Part shown: positions 14,657 to 21,876 of the stretch, in pieces | Layout of the letters: each line of letters begins with the position of its first letter | Numbering within the stretch: the stretch's first letter is position 1 | Assembly: GCA_944387075.1 (NCBI GenBank) | Contig: CALXDO010000104.1 | Span: 1 to 45,314 of the forward strand | Direction: 5' to 3' | Source of the DNA: an uncultured Oscillospiraceae bacterium | GTDB taxonomy: Bacteria; Bacillota; Clostridia; Oscillospirales; Oscillospiraceae | DNA length: 45,314 nt | Made by a program: the position numbers and the translations under genes | The notes under the pieces: generated by a model | The model's input: the letters and a program-made list of their open reading frames with translations, nothing else | Told to the model about the DNA's origin: nothing | Databases searched by the model: none

Positions 14657-15528
14657 AATTACGCATCGGAAGCCGGGACAGCCGGCTGGCTGTGATTCAA
14701 AGCCAACAGGTCATCGAGGCCATTCGGGCCTATGACCCCACCCTGGAGGTGGAACTGGTGACCATGAAAACCACTGGCGATTTGATTTTAGACCGCCCCC
14801 TGAGCCAGATCGGCGGCAAGGGGCTGTTTGTCAAGGAACTGGACAAAGCTTTGCTGGAGGGCCGGGTGGACTTCACCGTCCACTCCAGCAAGGACCTGCC
14901 CATGGACATTCCCCCGGAATTGCCCCTGGTGGCCTTCTCCCACCGGGCAGACCCCCGGGATGCCCTGGTGCTCCCCCAAGGGGTGGACACCCTGGACCCC
15001 GCAAAGCCCATCGGCTGCTCCTCTCTGCGCCGCACTCTCCAGCTGCAAAAGCTGTTCCCCCACCACACCGTGGCCCCGGTGCGGGGCAACGTACTCACTC
15101 GCCTGGACAAGCTGGATCGAGGGGAGTTCTCCGCCCTGGTGCTGGCCTGTGCGGGGCTGGAGCGGCTGGGCCTGGGCCACCGCATTTCCCGCCGCTTCTC
15201 CGTGGACGAGATGCTCCCCGCCGCGGGGCAGGGCATTTTGGCGGTGCAGAGTCGGGCGGACATGGACACCACCTGTCTCTCCCAGTTTCATGACCCGGTG
15301 GCGGCGGTGTGCCTCACCGCCGAGCGGGCCTTTGTGGGGGCCTTGGAGGGGGGCTGTTCCTCCCCCGTGGCCGCCCATGCCACCGTGTCCGGGGACACCA
15401 TTACCCTCACCGGGTTTTACGTCAACCCCCGTGGGGAATCTTACATCGAGACCAGCCACGCCGCCCTCTCCAAGGCCAAAGAGATGGGGACGGAACTGGC
15501 CCGCCGCGTGAGGAGGGATCATCCATGA
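14653..15528 (+). CDS. hemC: Porphobilinogen deaminase (hydroxymethylbilane synthase)
   Basis: A 291-residue enzyme that condenses four porphobilinogens into hydroxymethylbilane. Landmarks: RIGSRDSRLAVIQS at the N-terminus, VTMKTTGD, GKGLFVKELDKALL, DFTVHSSKDLP with the catalytic Asp, SSLRR, and the dipyrromethane-cofactor cysteine Cys235 in EGGCSSPVAAH. Length is slightly short of the 300-310 norm. An upstream in-frame extension of 35 codons overlaps the previous gene and lacks family similarity, so the ATG overlapping the previous stop was used. Its stop overlaps the cobA-hemD start, which implies translational coupling. Confidence 0.94.
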   Translation: MKLRIGSRDSRLAVIQSQQVIEAIRAYDPTLEVELVTMKTTGDLILDRPLSQIGGKGLFVKELDKALLEGRVDFTVHSSKDLPMDIPPELPLVAFSHRADPRDALVLPQGVDTLDPAKPIGCSSLRRTLQLQKLFPHHTVAPVRGNVLTRLDKLDRGEFSALVLACAGLERLGLGHRISRRFSVDEMLPAAGQGILAVQSRADMDTTCLSQFHDPVAAVCLTAERAFVGALEGGCSSPVAAHATVSGDTITLTGFYVNPRGESYIETSHAALSKAKEMGTELARRVRRDHP

Positions 15529-17006
15529 TGGGGCGTGTCACCTTGGTGGGGGCAGGCCCCGGCGACCCCGGCCTGCTCACCCAAAAAGGAAAAAAAGCCA
15601 TCGAAACCGCCCAGGTGGTAGTGTATGACCGGCTGGTTAGTCCGGAAATTCTGGCCCTCATCCCCCCCACCGCCAAGGCCATTGACGTGGGCAAACAGGC
15701 AAACCGCCACCCGGTGCCCCAGGAGGAGATCAACCAGATTCTCCTGCGGGAGGCCCTGGGCGGGGCCAACGTGGTGCGCCTCAAGGGGGGCGACCCCTTT
15801 CTCTTTGGCCGGGGCGGGGAGGAACTGGAGCTGCTGGCCCAGCATCACGTCCCCTTCCAAGTGGTGCCGGGGGTCACCTCCGCTCTGGCGGTTCCCGCCT
15901 ACGGCGGTATCCCGGTGACCCATCGGGACTGCTGTTCCTCCCTGCACATCGTCACCGGACACCAGCGGGCGGGAAAAGAACTGGACATCGACTTTGCCGC
16001 CCTGGTGGCCACCAAGGGCACCCTGGTGTTCCTCATGGGGGTCGCCGCCCTGCCCCAGATTTGTGAGGGGCTGCTGAACGCAGGCATGGACCCCCACACC
16101 CCCGCCGCCATTGTGGAGCGGGGCACCACCCCCGCCCAGCGGCGAGTCAGCGCCACCCTGGCCACGCTGGCCCAGGCCGCTCAAGAGCACCAGGTGGTCA
16201 GCCCCGCCATCAGCATTGTGGGGGGCGTGTGCGCCCTGGCAGACCAATTCGACTGGTTCGACGCCTTGCCCCTCAAGGGCCGCACCTTCGTGGTCACCCG
16301 CCCCGCCGCCCGGCAAGGCACTCTGGCCCAGGGCCTGCGGGAGTTGGGGGCCAATGTGTGGGAATTTCCCTGCATCCACACCACCCCCATCTCCCCTTGT
16401 GAAGCCCTCACCGCCGCCCTGGAGGGGCTGGGGAACTACCAGTGGGTGGCCTTTACCAGCCCTGTGGGGGTGCAGGTGTTTTTTGACGCTCTGAACGCCC
16501 AGGGTCGGGACAGCCGTGCCCTGGGCGGGGTGAAGCTGGCTGCCATCGGCCCCGGCACCGCCGCCGCTTTGAGGAAATACGGCCTGACGGCGGACTATGT
16601 GCCGGAGGTGTACAACGCCCAGGCGCTGGGCCAGGGCATCCCCGCCACCGGGAAGGTGCTGCTGCCCCGGGCCGCAGAGGGGTCTCCCCTGCTCTCCCAG
16701 GCCCTGACTGAGCGGGGCATCCCCTACGAGGACGTAGCCATTTACACCACCCAGTATCACAATCCCCGCTCCCCCCAGCTGCGCCAGGCACTGGAAAATG
16801 GGGATCTGTCCTATGTCACCTTCACCTCCGCCTCCACCGTCAAAGGCTTTGTGGCCTCGGTGGGAGCGGATGCGCCCCTGGGCAACATCACGGGGCTGTG
16901 CATCGGACACCAGACTGCCCAGGAGGCCCAGCGATATGGCATCCCCGTGCGCATTGCCCAGGAAGCCACCATTTCCGGCCTGCTGCGGCTGGCCCAGACT
17001 TTGTAA
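15525..17006 (+). CDS. cobA-hemD: Fused uroporphyrinogen-III C-methyltransferase / uroporphyrinogen-III synthase
   Basis: A 493-residue two-domain enzyme. Residues 1-240 are a SAM-dependent SUMT: VTLVGAGPGDPGLLTQKGKK, VRLKGGDPFLFGRGGEE, VVPGVTSALAVPAYGGIPVT, LVFLMGV. Residues 250-493 are HemD (GRTFVVTRPAARQGTLAQGL, WVAFTSPVGVQVF, LAAIGPGTAAALRKYG, YVTFTSASTVKGF), which closes hydroxymethylbilane into uroporphyrinogen III. The fusion channels the product straight to methylation at C2 and C7, giving precorrin-2, so flux is directed to corrin/siroheme rather than protohaem. This gene order and fusion are common in Clostridia. AGGAGG lies eight bases before the first of two tandem ATGs. The start overlaps the hemC stop. 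Confidence 0.93.
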   Translation: MMGRVTLVGAGPGDPGLLTQKGKKAIETAQVVVYDRLVSPEILALIPPTAKAIDVGKQANRHPVPQEEINQILLREALGGANVVRLKGGDPFLFGRGGEELELLAQHHVPFQVVPGVTSALAVPAYGGIPVTHRDCCSSLHIVTGHQRAGKELDIDFAALVATKGTLVFLMGVAALPQICEGLLNAGMDPHTPAAIVERGTTPAQRRVSATLATLAQAAQEHQVVSPAISIVGGVCALADQFDWFDALPLKGRTFVVTRPAARQGTLAQGLRELGANVWEFPCIHTTPISPCEALTAALEGLGNYQWVAFTSPVGVQVFFDALNAQGRDSRALGGVKLAAIGPGTAAALRKYGLTADYVPEVYNAQALGQGIPATGKVLLPRAAEGSPLLSQALTERGIPYEDVAIYTTQYHNPRSPQLRQALENGDLSYVTFTSASTVKGFVASVGADAPLGNITGLCIGHQTAQEAQRYGIPVRIAQEATISGLLRLAQTL

Positions 17007-17024
17007 GACAAGGAGGAATTCCCA

Positions 17025-18008
17025 ATGGAATTGACCCATCGGCCCCGCCGCCTGCGCACTTGTCCCCAAGTGCGCAGCCTGTGCCGGGAAACCCGGCTGT
17101 CTCCCGACAGCCTCATCTACCCCATCTTTGTGGACGAAACCCTCCAGGGAACCCGCCCCATCCCCTCCCTGCCCGGACAGTTCCACTACGGCCTGGACAG
17201 CCTGGGTCAGGCGGTGGAGGAGTGTCTGAGCCACGGGGTAACCAAGTGTATTCTCTTTGGCCTGCCCGCCCACAAAGACGAGATCGGCTCCTCCGCCTGG
17301 GACGACAACGGCGTGGTACAGCAGGCCATCCGCACCATCAAGGCCCAATACCCCCACTTCTACGTCATCGCCGACGTGTGCATGTGTGAGTACACCAGTC
17401 ACGGACACTGTGGCATTTTGTGTGGGGAGTATGTGGACAATGACGCCACCCTCCCCCGCCTGGTGGACATCACCCTGTCCTATGCCCGGGCTGGGGTGGA
17501 CATGGTGGCCCCCTCGGATATGATGGACGGGCGCATTGGGGCCATGCGGAGGGCGTTGGACGAGGCAGGTTTTGTGAACCTGCCCATCATGGCCTACTCT
17601 GCCAAGTACGCCTCCGCCTTCTACGGCCCCTTCCGGGCCGCCGCCGGTTCCGCTCCCTCCTTTGGCGACCGCAAGGGCTACCAGATGGACCCACACAACG
17701 CCCGGGAGGCCCTGCGGGAGTGCGCCCTGGACGTGGAGGAAGGGGCGGACATCCTCATGGTCAAGCCCGCCATGAGCTATCTGGACGTGCTGCACCAGTG
17801 TAAAACTGCCTTCAACCTGCCCATGTGCGCCTACTCCGTGTCGGGGGAATACGCCATGATCAAGGCTGCGGCTGCGGCCGGTCTGGTGGACGAATATAAA
17901 ATGATGTGCGAAGTGGCGGTGTCCATCTACCGGGCGGGGGCGGACATGCTCATCACCTACTACGCCAAGGAACTGGCGGACGCCATGAAACGGGGGGACA
18001 TCGGATGA
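17025..18008 (+). CDS. hemB: Porphobilinogen synthase (delta-aminolevulinic acid dehydratase)
   Basis: A 327-residue enzyme that joins two 5-aminolevulinates into porphobilinogen. The zinc-binding cysteine cluster is intact (DVCMCEYTSHGHCG), and both Schiff-base lysines are present: Lys194 in MAYSAKYAS and Lys247 in MVKPAMSYLD. The active-site lid region FRAAAGSAPSFGDRKGYQMD and the MCAYSVSGEYAM segment are also typical. Length agrees with the family. AAGGAGG is placed nine bases before the ATG. It lies 18 bases after cobA-hemD, and its stop overlaps the hemL start. The cysteine cluster predicts a zinc-dependent rather than purely magnesium-dependent enzyme. Confidence 0.95.
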   Translation: MELTHRPRRLRTCPQVRSLCRETRLSPDSLIYPIFVDETLQGTRPIPSLPGQFHYGLDSLGQAVEECLSHGVTKCILFGLPAHKDEIGSSAWDDNGVVQQAIRTIKAQYPHFYVIADVCMCEYTSHGHCGILCGEYVDNDATLPRLVDITLSYARAGVDMVAPSDMMDGRIGAMRRALDEAGFVNLPIMAYSAKYASAFYGPFRAAAGSAPSFGDRKGYQMDPHNAREALRECALDVEEGADILMVKPAMSYLDVLHQCKTAFNLPMCAYSVSGEYAMIKAAAAAGLVDEYKMMCEVAVSIYRAGADMLITYYAKELADAMKRGDIG

Positions 18009-19297
18009 ATCTCCACAACTCGGAGGAACTCTTTGCCGCCGCCTGTCAGGTGCTCCCCGGCGGAGTGAACAGCCCCGTGCGGGCCTACCGCTCTGTGGGG
18101 CTCACCCCCCGGTTTATCCAGAAAGCGGAGGGCAGCCATATCTACGATGTGGAGGGCCGCCGCTACATCGACTATGTGTGTTCCTGGGGCCCCATGATTC
18201 TGGGCCACAACCACCCCATCATTCGGGAGGCGGTGGAGCAGGCAGTGGCAGACGGCCTGAGTTTCGGCGCGCCCACCCCCCGGGAGGTGGAGATTGCCCA
18301 GCTGATGGTGGATATGGTACCCGGGCTGGAAATGGTGCGCATGGTCAACTCGGGCACCGAGGCGGTGATGTCCGCCCTGCGTCTGGCCCGTGGGGCCACT
18401 GGCCGGGACAAGCTCATCAAGTTCGAGGGCTGCTACCACGGCCACAGCGACTGTATGCTGGTCAATGCCGGGTCCTCCGCTCTGGCGGGGGGGCATCCGT
18501 CCTCCTCCGGTGTGCCGGTGGGAGCCGCCAAAGACACCCTCACCGCCCAGTTTAACGACCTTGCCAGCGTCCAGGCTCTCCTGGAGGCCAACCGGGGCCA
18601 GGTCGCCGCCGTCATCGTGGAGCCGGTGGCTGCCAACATGGGGGTGGTGGGCCCTGCCCCCGGCTTCTTGCAGGGGCTGCGGGAGCTGTGCGATGCCCAC
18701 GGCACCCTGCTCATCTTCGACGAGGTGATTACCGGCTTCCGGCTGGCCCCCGGCGGGGCCCAGGCGTATTTTGGGGTCAAGGCCGATCTGGTGACCTACG
18801 GGAAAATCATCGGCGGGGGAATGCCGGTGGGGGCCTACGGCGGCAGCCGGGCTCTCATGGAGCTGGTGGCCCCCTGCGGCAGCGTCTACCAGGCGGGCAC
18901 CCTCAGCGGCAACCCAGTGGCCATGGCCGCAGGGCTGGCCCAACTCCACTATCTCCACGACCACCCCCAGGTGTACACCCACATCAACGAGATGGGGGCG
19001 CAGCTGGCCCAGGCCATGGGAGAACTTGCCGCCCAGTCCCCGGTCCCCGTGGCCATCAATCAGGTGGGCTCTCTCCTCTCTCCCTTCTTCACTCCCACAG
19101 ATGTGTCCGCCTTCGTGGACGCCAAGGGCAGCGACGTGGGGATGTACGCCCGCTACTTCGGTGAAATGCTCCAGCGGGGGATCTACCTGGCCCCTGCCCA
19201 GTTTGAGGCCATGTTCCTCTCGGATGCCCACAGCGCAGAGGATTTGGCCGAGACCTTGGAGGCTTTTGGCCAAACCCTGGAAACGCTCTCCCACTAA
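18005..19297 (+). CDS. hemL: Glutamate-1-semialdehyde 2,1-aminomutase
   Basis: A 430-residue PLP enzyme that converts glutamate-1-semialdehyde to 5-aminolevulinate. The family signature is complete: LPGGVNSPVRAYRSVG, IDYVCSWGPMILGHNHP, MVNSGTEAVMSALRLARG, the PLP aspartate in LLIFDEVITGFR, and the Schiff-base lysine Lys267 in VTYGKIIGGGMPVGAYGG. It acts right after HemA and before HemB, and completes the C5 pathway within one transcript. The start overlaps the hemB stop by four bases. No alternative start is needed, and no family-specific residue appears to be missing. Confidence 0.95.
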   Translation: MNLHNSEELFAAACQVLPGGVNSPVRAYRSVGLTPRFIQKAEGSHIYDVEGRRYIDYVCSWGPMILGHNHPIIREAVEQAVADGLSFGAPTPREVEIAQLMVDMVPGLEMVRMVNSGTEAVMSALRLARGATGRDKLIKFEGCYHGHSDCMLVNAGSSALAGGHPSSSGVPVGAAKDTLTAQFNDLASVQALLEANRGQVAAVIVEPVAANMGVVGPAPGFLQGLRELCDAHGTLLIFDEVITGFRLAPGGAQAYFGVKADLVTYGKIIGGGMPVGAYGGSRALMELVAPCGSVYQAGTLSGNPVAMAAGLAQLHYLHDHPQVYTHINEMGAQLAQAMGELAAQSPVPVAINQVGSLLSPFFTPTDVSAFVDAKGSDVGMYARYFGEMLQRGIYLAPAQFEAMFLSDAHSAEDLAETLEAFGQTLETLSH

Positions 19298-19315
19298 CTT
19301 TTTGGAGGTTACAAT

Positions 19316-20488
19316 ATGAAAGAAATCATCCTGCTCAAGCAGGGCGAAATGGTGCTCAAGGGCCTCAACCGCCGGGCCTTTGAGGAAAAGCTCATGGGCA
19401 ACGCCAAGCGGCGGCTGAAAAAGTACGGCTCTTTTAAGGTCTACACCCGCCAGTCCACCACCTACATTGAACCCCAGGACGAGTTTTGCGACTTTGAAGG
19501 GGCCTGGGAGGCCATGGGCAAGCTGTTTGGCGTGGCGGGTCTGTGCCGGGCCCGGGCCTGTGCCAAGGACAAGGACGCCATTCTGGAATGTGTCAAGGAG
19601 TATCTGGGGGACGAGCTTTCCATGGCCCGCTCCTTCAAGGTGGAGACCAAACGGGCGGACAAGACCTTCCCCATGACCTCCATCCAGCTGTCCCAGTATG
19701 TGGGGGGCGAACTCCACGACGCCTACCCCCATTTGATTGCCGACATGCACCACCCCCAGTTCACCGTCCATGTGGAGGTGCGGGACTTTGACGCCTATGT
19801 CCACGCCAACCCCACAGAAGGGGCGGGCGGTCTGCCCATCGGCGTGGGCGGCCGGGCGCTGTCCCTCCTGTCCGGGGGCATCGACTCCCCCGTGGCCTCC
19901 TGGATGATCGCCAAGCGGGGCGTGATTGTGGATATGATCCACTTCTATTCCTACCCCTACACCTCCCCTGAGGCCAAGGAGAAGGTGCTGGATTTAGCCC
20001 GGCTGCTGGTGCCCTACACCGGCAAGACCTGCGTGCATGTGGTGCCCTTCACCAAGGTACAGGAGGAGTTGCGCCGCTCCTGCCACGAGAACCTGTTCAC
20101 CATCCTCATGCGCCGCTTTATGATGCGCATTGCCTGCAAGGTGGCGGAGAAAAACGGCATCCAGGCCCTGGTCACCGGCGAGTCCGTGGGCCAGGTGGCC
20201 AGCCAGACCCTGGAGGCCATGGCCTGCACCAACGCCGTGTGCACCGTGCCCGTGCTGCGCCCGGTGGTGGGGATGGACAAGGAGGAAATCGTGCGCATTT
20301 CCCGCAAGATCGGCACCTTTGAAACCTCCATTCTCCCCTACGAGGACTGCTGCACCGTGTTCACCCCCAAGCACCCCCGCACCAAGCCCAAGGTGGAGGA
20401 GCTGGTGGAGGCCGAGCAGAACCTGGACGTTGACGCCCTGGTGGACGAGGCCGTGGCAGGCATTGAGCGGGTCATGCTGGATTTCTGA
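19316..20488 (+). CDS. thiI: tRNA 4-thiouridine synthase (tRNA sulfurtransferase) ThiI
   Basis: A 390-residue protein with an N-terminal ferredoxin-like/THUMP region (KEIILLKQGEMVLKGLNRRA, later HVEVRDFDAYVH) and a PP-loop ATPase domain with SGGIDSP (residues 186-192). It adenylates U8 of tRNA for sulphur transfer and can supply sulphur to thiazole synthesis. The RRFMMRIA and TGESVGQVASQTLEAM segments are typical. There is no rhodanese domain, as in other Gram-positive ThiI, which use a partner cysteine desulfurase. TTGGAGG precedes the ATG; the gene lies 18 bases after hemL. Its place at the end of a tetrapyrrole operon may be simple co-transcription. No cysteine desulfurase gene is in the window. 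Confidence 0.93.
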   Translation: MKEIILLKQGEMVLKGLNRRAFEEKLMGNAKRRLKKYGSFKVYTRQSTTYIEPQDEFCDFEGAWEAMGKLFGVAGLCRARACAKDKDAILECVKEYLGDELSMARSFKVETKRADKTFPMTSIQLSQYVGGELHDAYPHLIADMHHPQFTVHVEVRDFDAYVHANPTEGAGGLPIGVGGRALSLLSGGIDSPVASWMIAKRGVIVDMIHFYSYPYTSPEAKEKVLDLARLLVPYTGKTCVHVVPFTKVQEELRRSCHENLFTILMRRFMMRIACKVAEKNGIQALVTGESVGQVASQTLEAMACTNAVCTVPVLRPVVGMDKEEIVRISRKIGTFETSILPYEDCCTVFTPKHPRTKPKVEELVEAEQNLDVDALVDEAVAGIERVMLDF

Positions 20489-20493
20489 GGCCC

Positions 20494-20611
20494 AAAGGCT
20501 CCCCTGTGCAAGGGGAGCTGTCAGCCGCAAGGCTGACTGAGGGGTTGACGTTACCCAGCCGTCGCGCCCCGGCTTACGCCGGGCCACCTCCCTTTACACA
20601 AGGGAGGCTCA
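20494..20611. repeat. Palindromic intergenic repeat (MITE-like) with four hairpins
   Basis: About 118 bp with imperfect terminal inverted repeats (GCTCCCCTGTGCAAGGGG left; the right end read backwards is CCTCCCTTGTGTAAAGGG). Each arm is itself a hairpin, and two more hairpins lie between (GTCAGCC-GCAA-GGCTGAC and CCCGGC-TTAC-GCCGGG). From memory, similar elements are dispersed in Oscillospiraceae genomes. No transposase is present. Confidence 0.65.
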
Positions 20612-20638
20612 TAACCTAGCCCTCGCAGTGACAAAACA

Positions 20639-20677
20639 AGACGGTGCAGACCAACCTCTCGGTCTGCACCGTCTCTT
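20639..20677. terminator. Bidirectional terminator between thiI and the ArsR-DUF2087 gene
   Basis: AGACGGTGCAGACC, eight-base loop, GGTCTGCACCGTCT followed by CTTGT. It is a perfect 14-bp stem located three bases from the next convergent stop codon. Confidence 0.7.
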
Positions 20678-20678
20678 G

Positions 20679-21239
20679 TCATTCGGCCTGTTTTGTCCGC
20701 CAGTAGCCCTCCGGGCCACGCTCCAGCAGCCCCTCCCCCACCATGTCCCGGCGGAGAGTGCAAAAATCATCGTGATACCGGGACAGGATGAGGTTCACCT
20801 CCTGTTCCGGATAGATACGCTGGGGGTCAAACTGCTGGGCCAACGCCTGAAGCACAATGCGCTCCTTTTTGCGCTGGGCGGGAATAGACTTGAGCCGCCC
20901 GTCCTGGAAAAATGAGTCCAGGACGTGTTGGCGATAGTCGGCATCCCGCTGGGCCTGGAGGTCTGCCTCCTCCGACTCCTCCTGTAAAATGTCCAGGATG
21001 GTGGTGTCAAACAACGCCCGGTTTAGGGCGTACATGGTGTAATACTGGCTTTTGTAGGAGGACACCGCCCCGGCCTGGGCCAGCTTTTTCAGGTGGAAGG
21101 ACACGGTGGCGGCGGTGAGGTCCAACCGCTGGGCCAGCCGCTCCACATACATGTCCTCCAAGGCCAGGGATTTCAAAATTTGCAGGCGGGACTTGTCTGC
21201 CAAACACTTAAACAGGCCGATGGCCTCCCGCTCCGTCAT
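20679..21239 (-). CDS. ArsR-type winged-helix regulator fused to DUF2087
   Basis: A 186-residue two-domain protein. Residues 1-75 form an ArsR-like winged helix (FKCLADKSRLQILKSLALED, LDLTAATVSFHLKKLAQAGA). After an acidic, helical linker, residues 110-186 match DUF2087 (KSIPAQRKKERIVLQALAQQ, then ERIYPEQEVN-type text and RRDMVGEGLLER). DUF2087 is a small domain that occurs behind HTH domains in Firmicutes and has no proven activity that I know of. There are no cysteine pairs for metal sensing, so metal response is unlikely. The start at 21239 overlaps the stop of the upstream gene (ATGA). It is second in a two-gene unit whose promoter carries an ATTGTC/GACAAT inverted repeat. Confidence 0.85.
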   Translation of the reverse strand: MTEREAIGLFKCLADKSRLQILKSLALEDMYVERLAQRLDLTAATVSFHLKKLAQAGAVSSYKSQYYTMYALNRALFDTTILDILQEESEEADLQAQRDADYRQHVLDSFFQDGRLKSIPAQRKKERIVLQALAQQFDPQRIYPEQEVNLILSRYHDDFCTLRRDMVGEGLLERGPEGYWRTKQAE

Positions 21240-21604
21240 CCCTCTGCCCTCCAAATTTCCCGGAAGGTACGGCCCACTTCCTCCGCCGTGTCCAGCTTGA
21301 GCCGCTCCAGGTGGGCGGCCACGTCGTCCCCCCGCTCTTCTGCCTTTTGGTAGGCGTTGGCCCAGTTTCCGGGAATCTCCTCCAGCTTCTTTTGGAAGAA
21401 TCCTTCCACCCCCTGGGGGTCTCCGAGATTTTGTTCCACAGCCACGTTCAGGATTGTGGAAAAAATTCCGTAGATGTTGGCCTGGATGGCCTGGAAATTG
21501 GCCTCATCCCCTCGGTCATCCGCCAGGAGCTCCGTACGGGCCTGGGTACACCGGGCCACACACTCCTCCAGGTACTCCTTCATGCGGGACAGTTTCTCAT
21601 CCAT
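21236..21604 (-). CDS. Hypothetical helical protein in operon with ArsR-DUF2087 regulator
   Basis: A 122-residue, highly charged, mostly helical protein with no signal peptide and no membrane segment. It opens MDEKLSRMKEYLEECVARCT and has a central hydrophobic helix FQAIQANIYGIFSTILNVAV, followed by a helix-rich C-terminus. I do not recognise a named family. It is the first gene of a unit with the ArsR-DUF2087 regulator, and the two reading frames overlap by four bases. Such tight coupling suggests that it is either the regulated function or a partner modulating the regulator. The promoter 33 bases upstream is near-consensus. Confidence 0.7.
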   Translation of the reverse strand: MDEKLSRMKEYLEECVARCTQARTELLADDRGDEANFQAIQANIYGIFSTILNVAVEQNLGDPQGVEGFFQKKLEEIPGNWANAYQKAEERGDDVAAHLERLKLDTAEEVGRTFREIWRAEG

Positions 21605-21636
21605 GTTCTTCGCTCCTCTCTGATTGGGTTAATCTA

Positions 21637-21680
21637 TTTATACATTTATCTAATCAGATTGTCAATACTATTTAGACAAT
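21637..21680 (-). promoter_or_regulatory. Strong promoter and candidate operator of the ArsR-DUF2087 unit
   Basis: Minus strand: TTGACA (21660-21665), 17 bp, TATAAA (21637-21642). An inverted repeat ATTGTC (21658-21663) / GACAAT (21675-21680) overlaps the -35 box and could bind the ArsR domain. Confidence 0.7.
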
Positions 21681-21701
21681 TATCAATATAGTTTTATTCC
21701 A

Positions 21702-21797
21702 AGGCTTGCCAGCCTAGGAGGGACGCTACCCGCTGGGGGTGACTTTTGCCCGGTCAAAAGGGACCCCAGCGGAGCGCGTCTCCAGGCTGGCAAGCCT
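21702..21797. repeat. Nested palindrome with perfect 14-bp terminal inverted repeats
   Basis: AGGCTTGCCAGCCT (21702-21715) is exactly complementary to AGGCTGGCAAGCCT (21784-21797). Inside lie further matched arms: GACGC/GCGTC, CCGCTGGGG (21730-21738)/CCCCAGCGG (21764-21772) and CTTTTG (21743-21748)/CAAAAG (21755-21760). The whole element folds as one long hairpin or cruciform. It contains no gene. Confidence 0.75.
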
Positions 21798-21824
21798 GCA
21801 CCCGAGAGATTGAAGAACATTACG

Positions 21825-21855
21825 ATAAAAGGAGCGCCGCAGATGCGGCGCTCCT
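21825..21855 (-). terminator. Terminator after the PTS gene
   Basis: GGAGCGCCGCA, two-base loop, TGCGGCGCTCC; on the minus strand it is followed by TTTTATCG. Confidence 0.8.
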
Positions 21856-21876
21856 TGGTTGCATTTCGATGGGGTT

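Noticed and set aside
15519..17795. A 758-codon open frame antisense to cobA-hemD and hemB
   Set aside because: Same cause: sense genes are unambiguous enzymes with intact motifs, and the antisense product is low-complexity.
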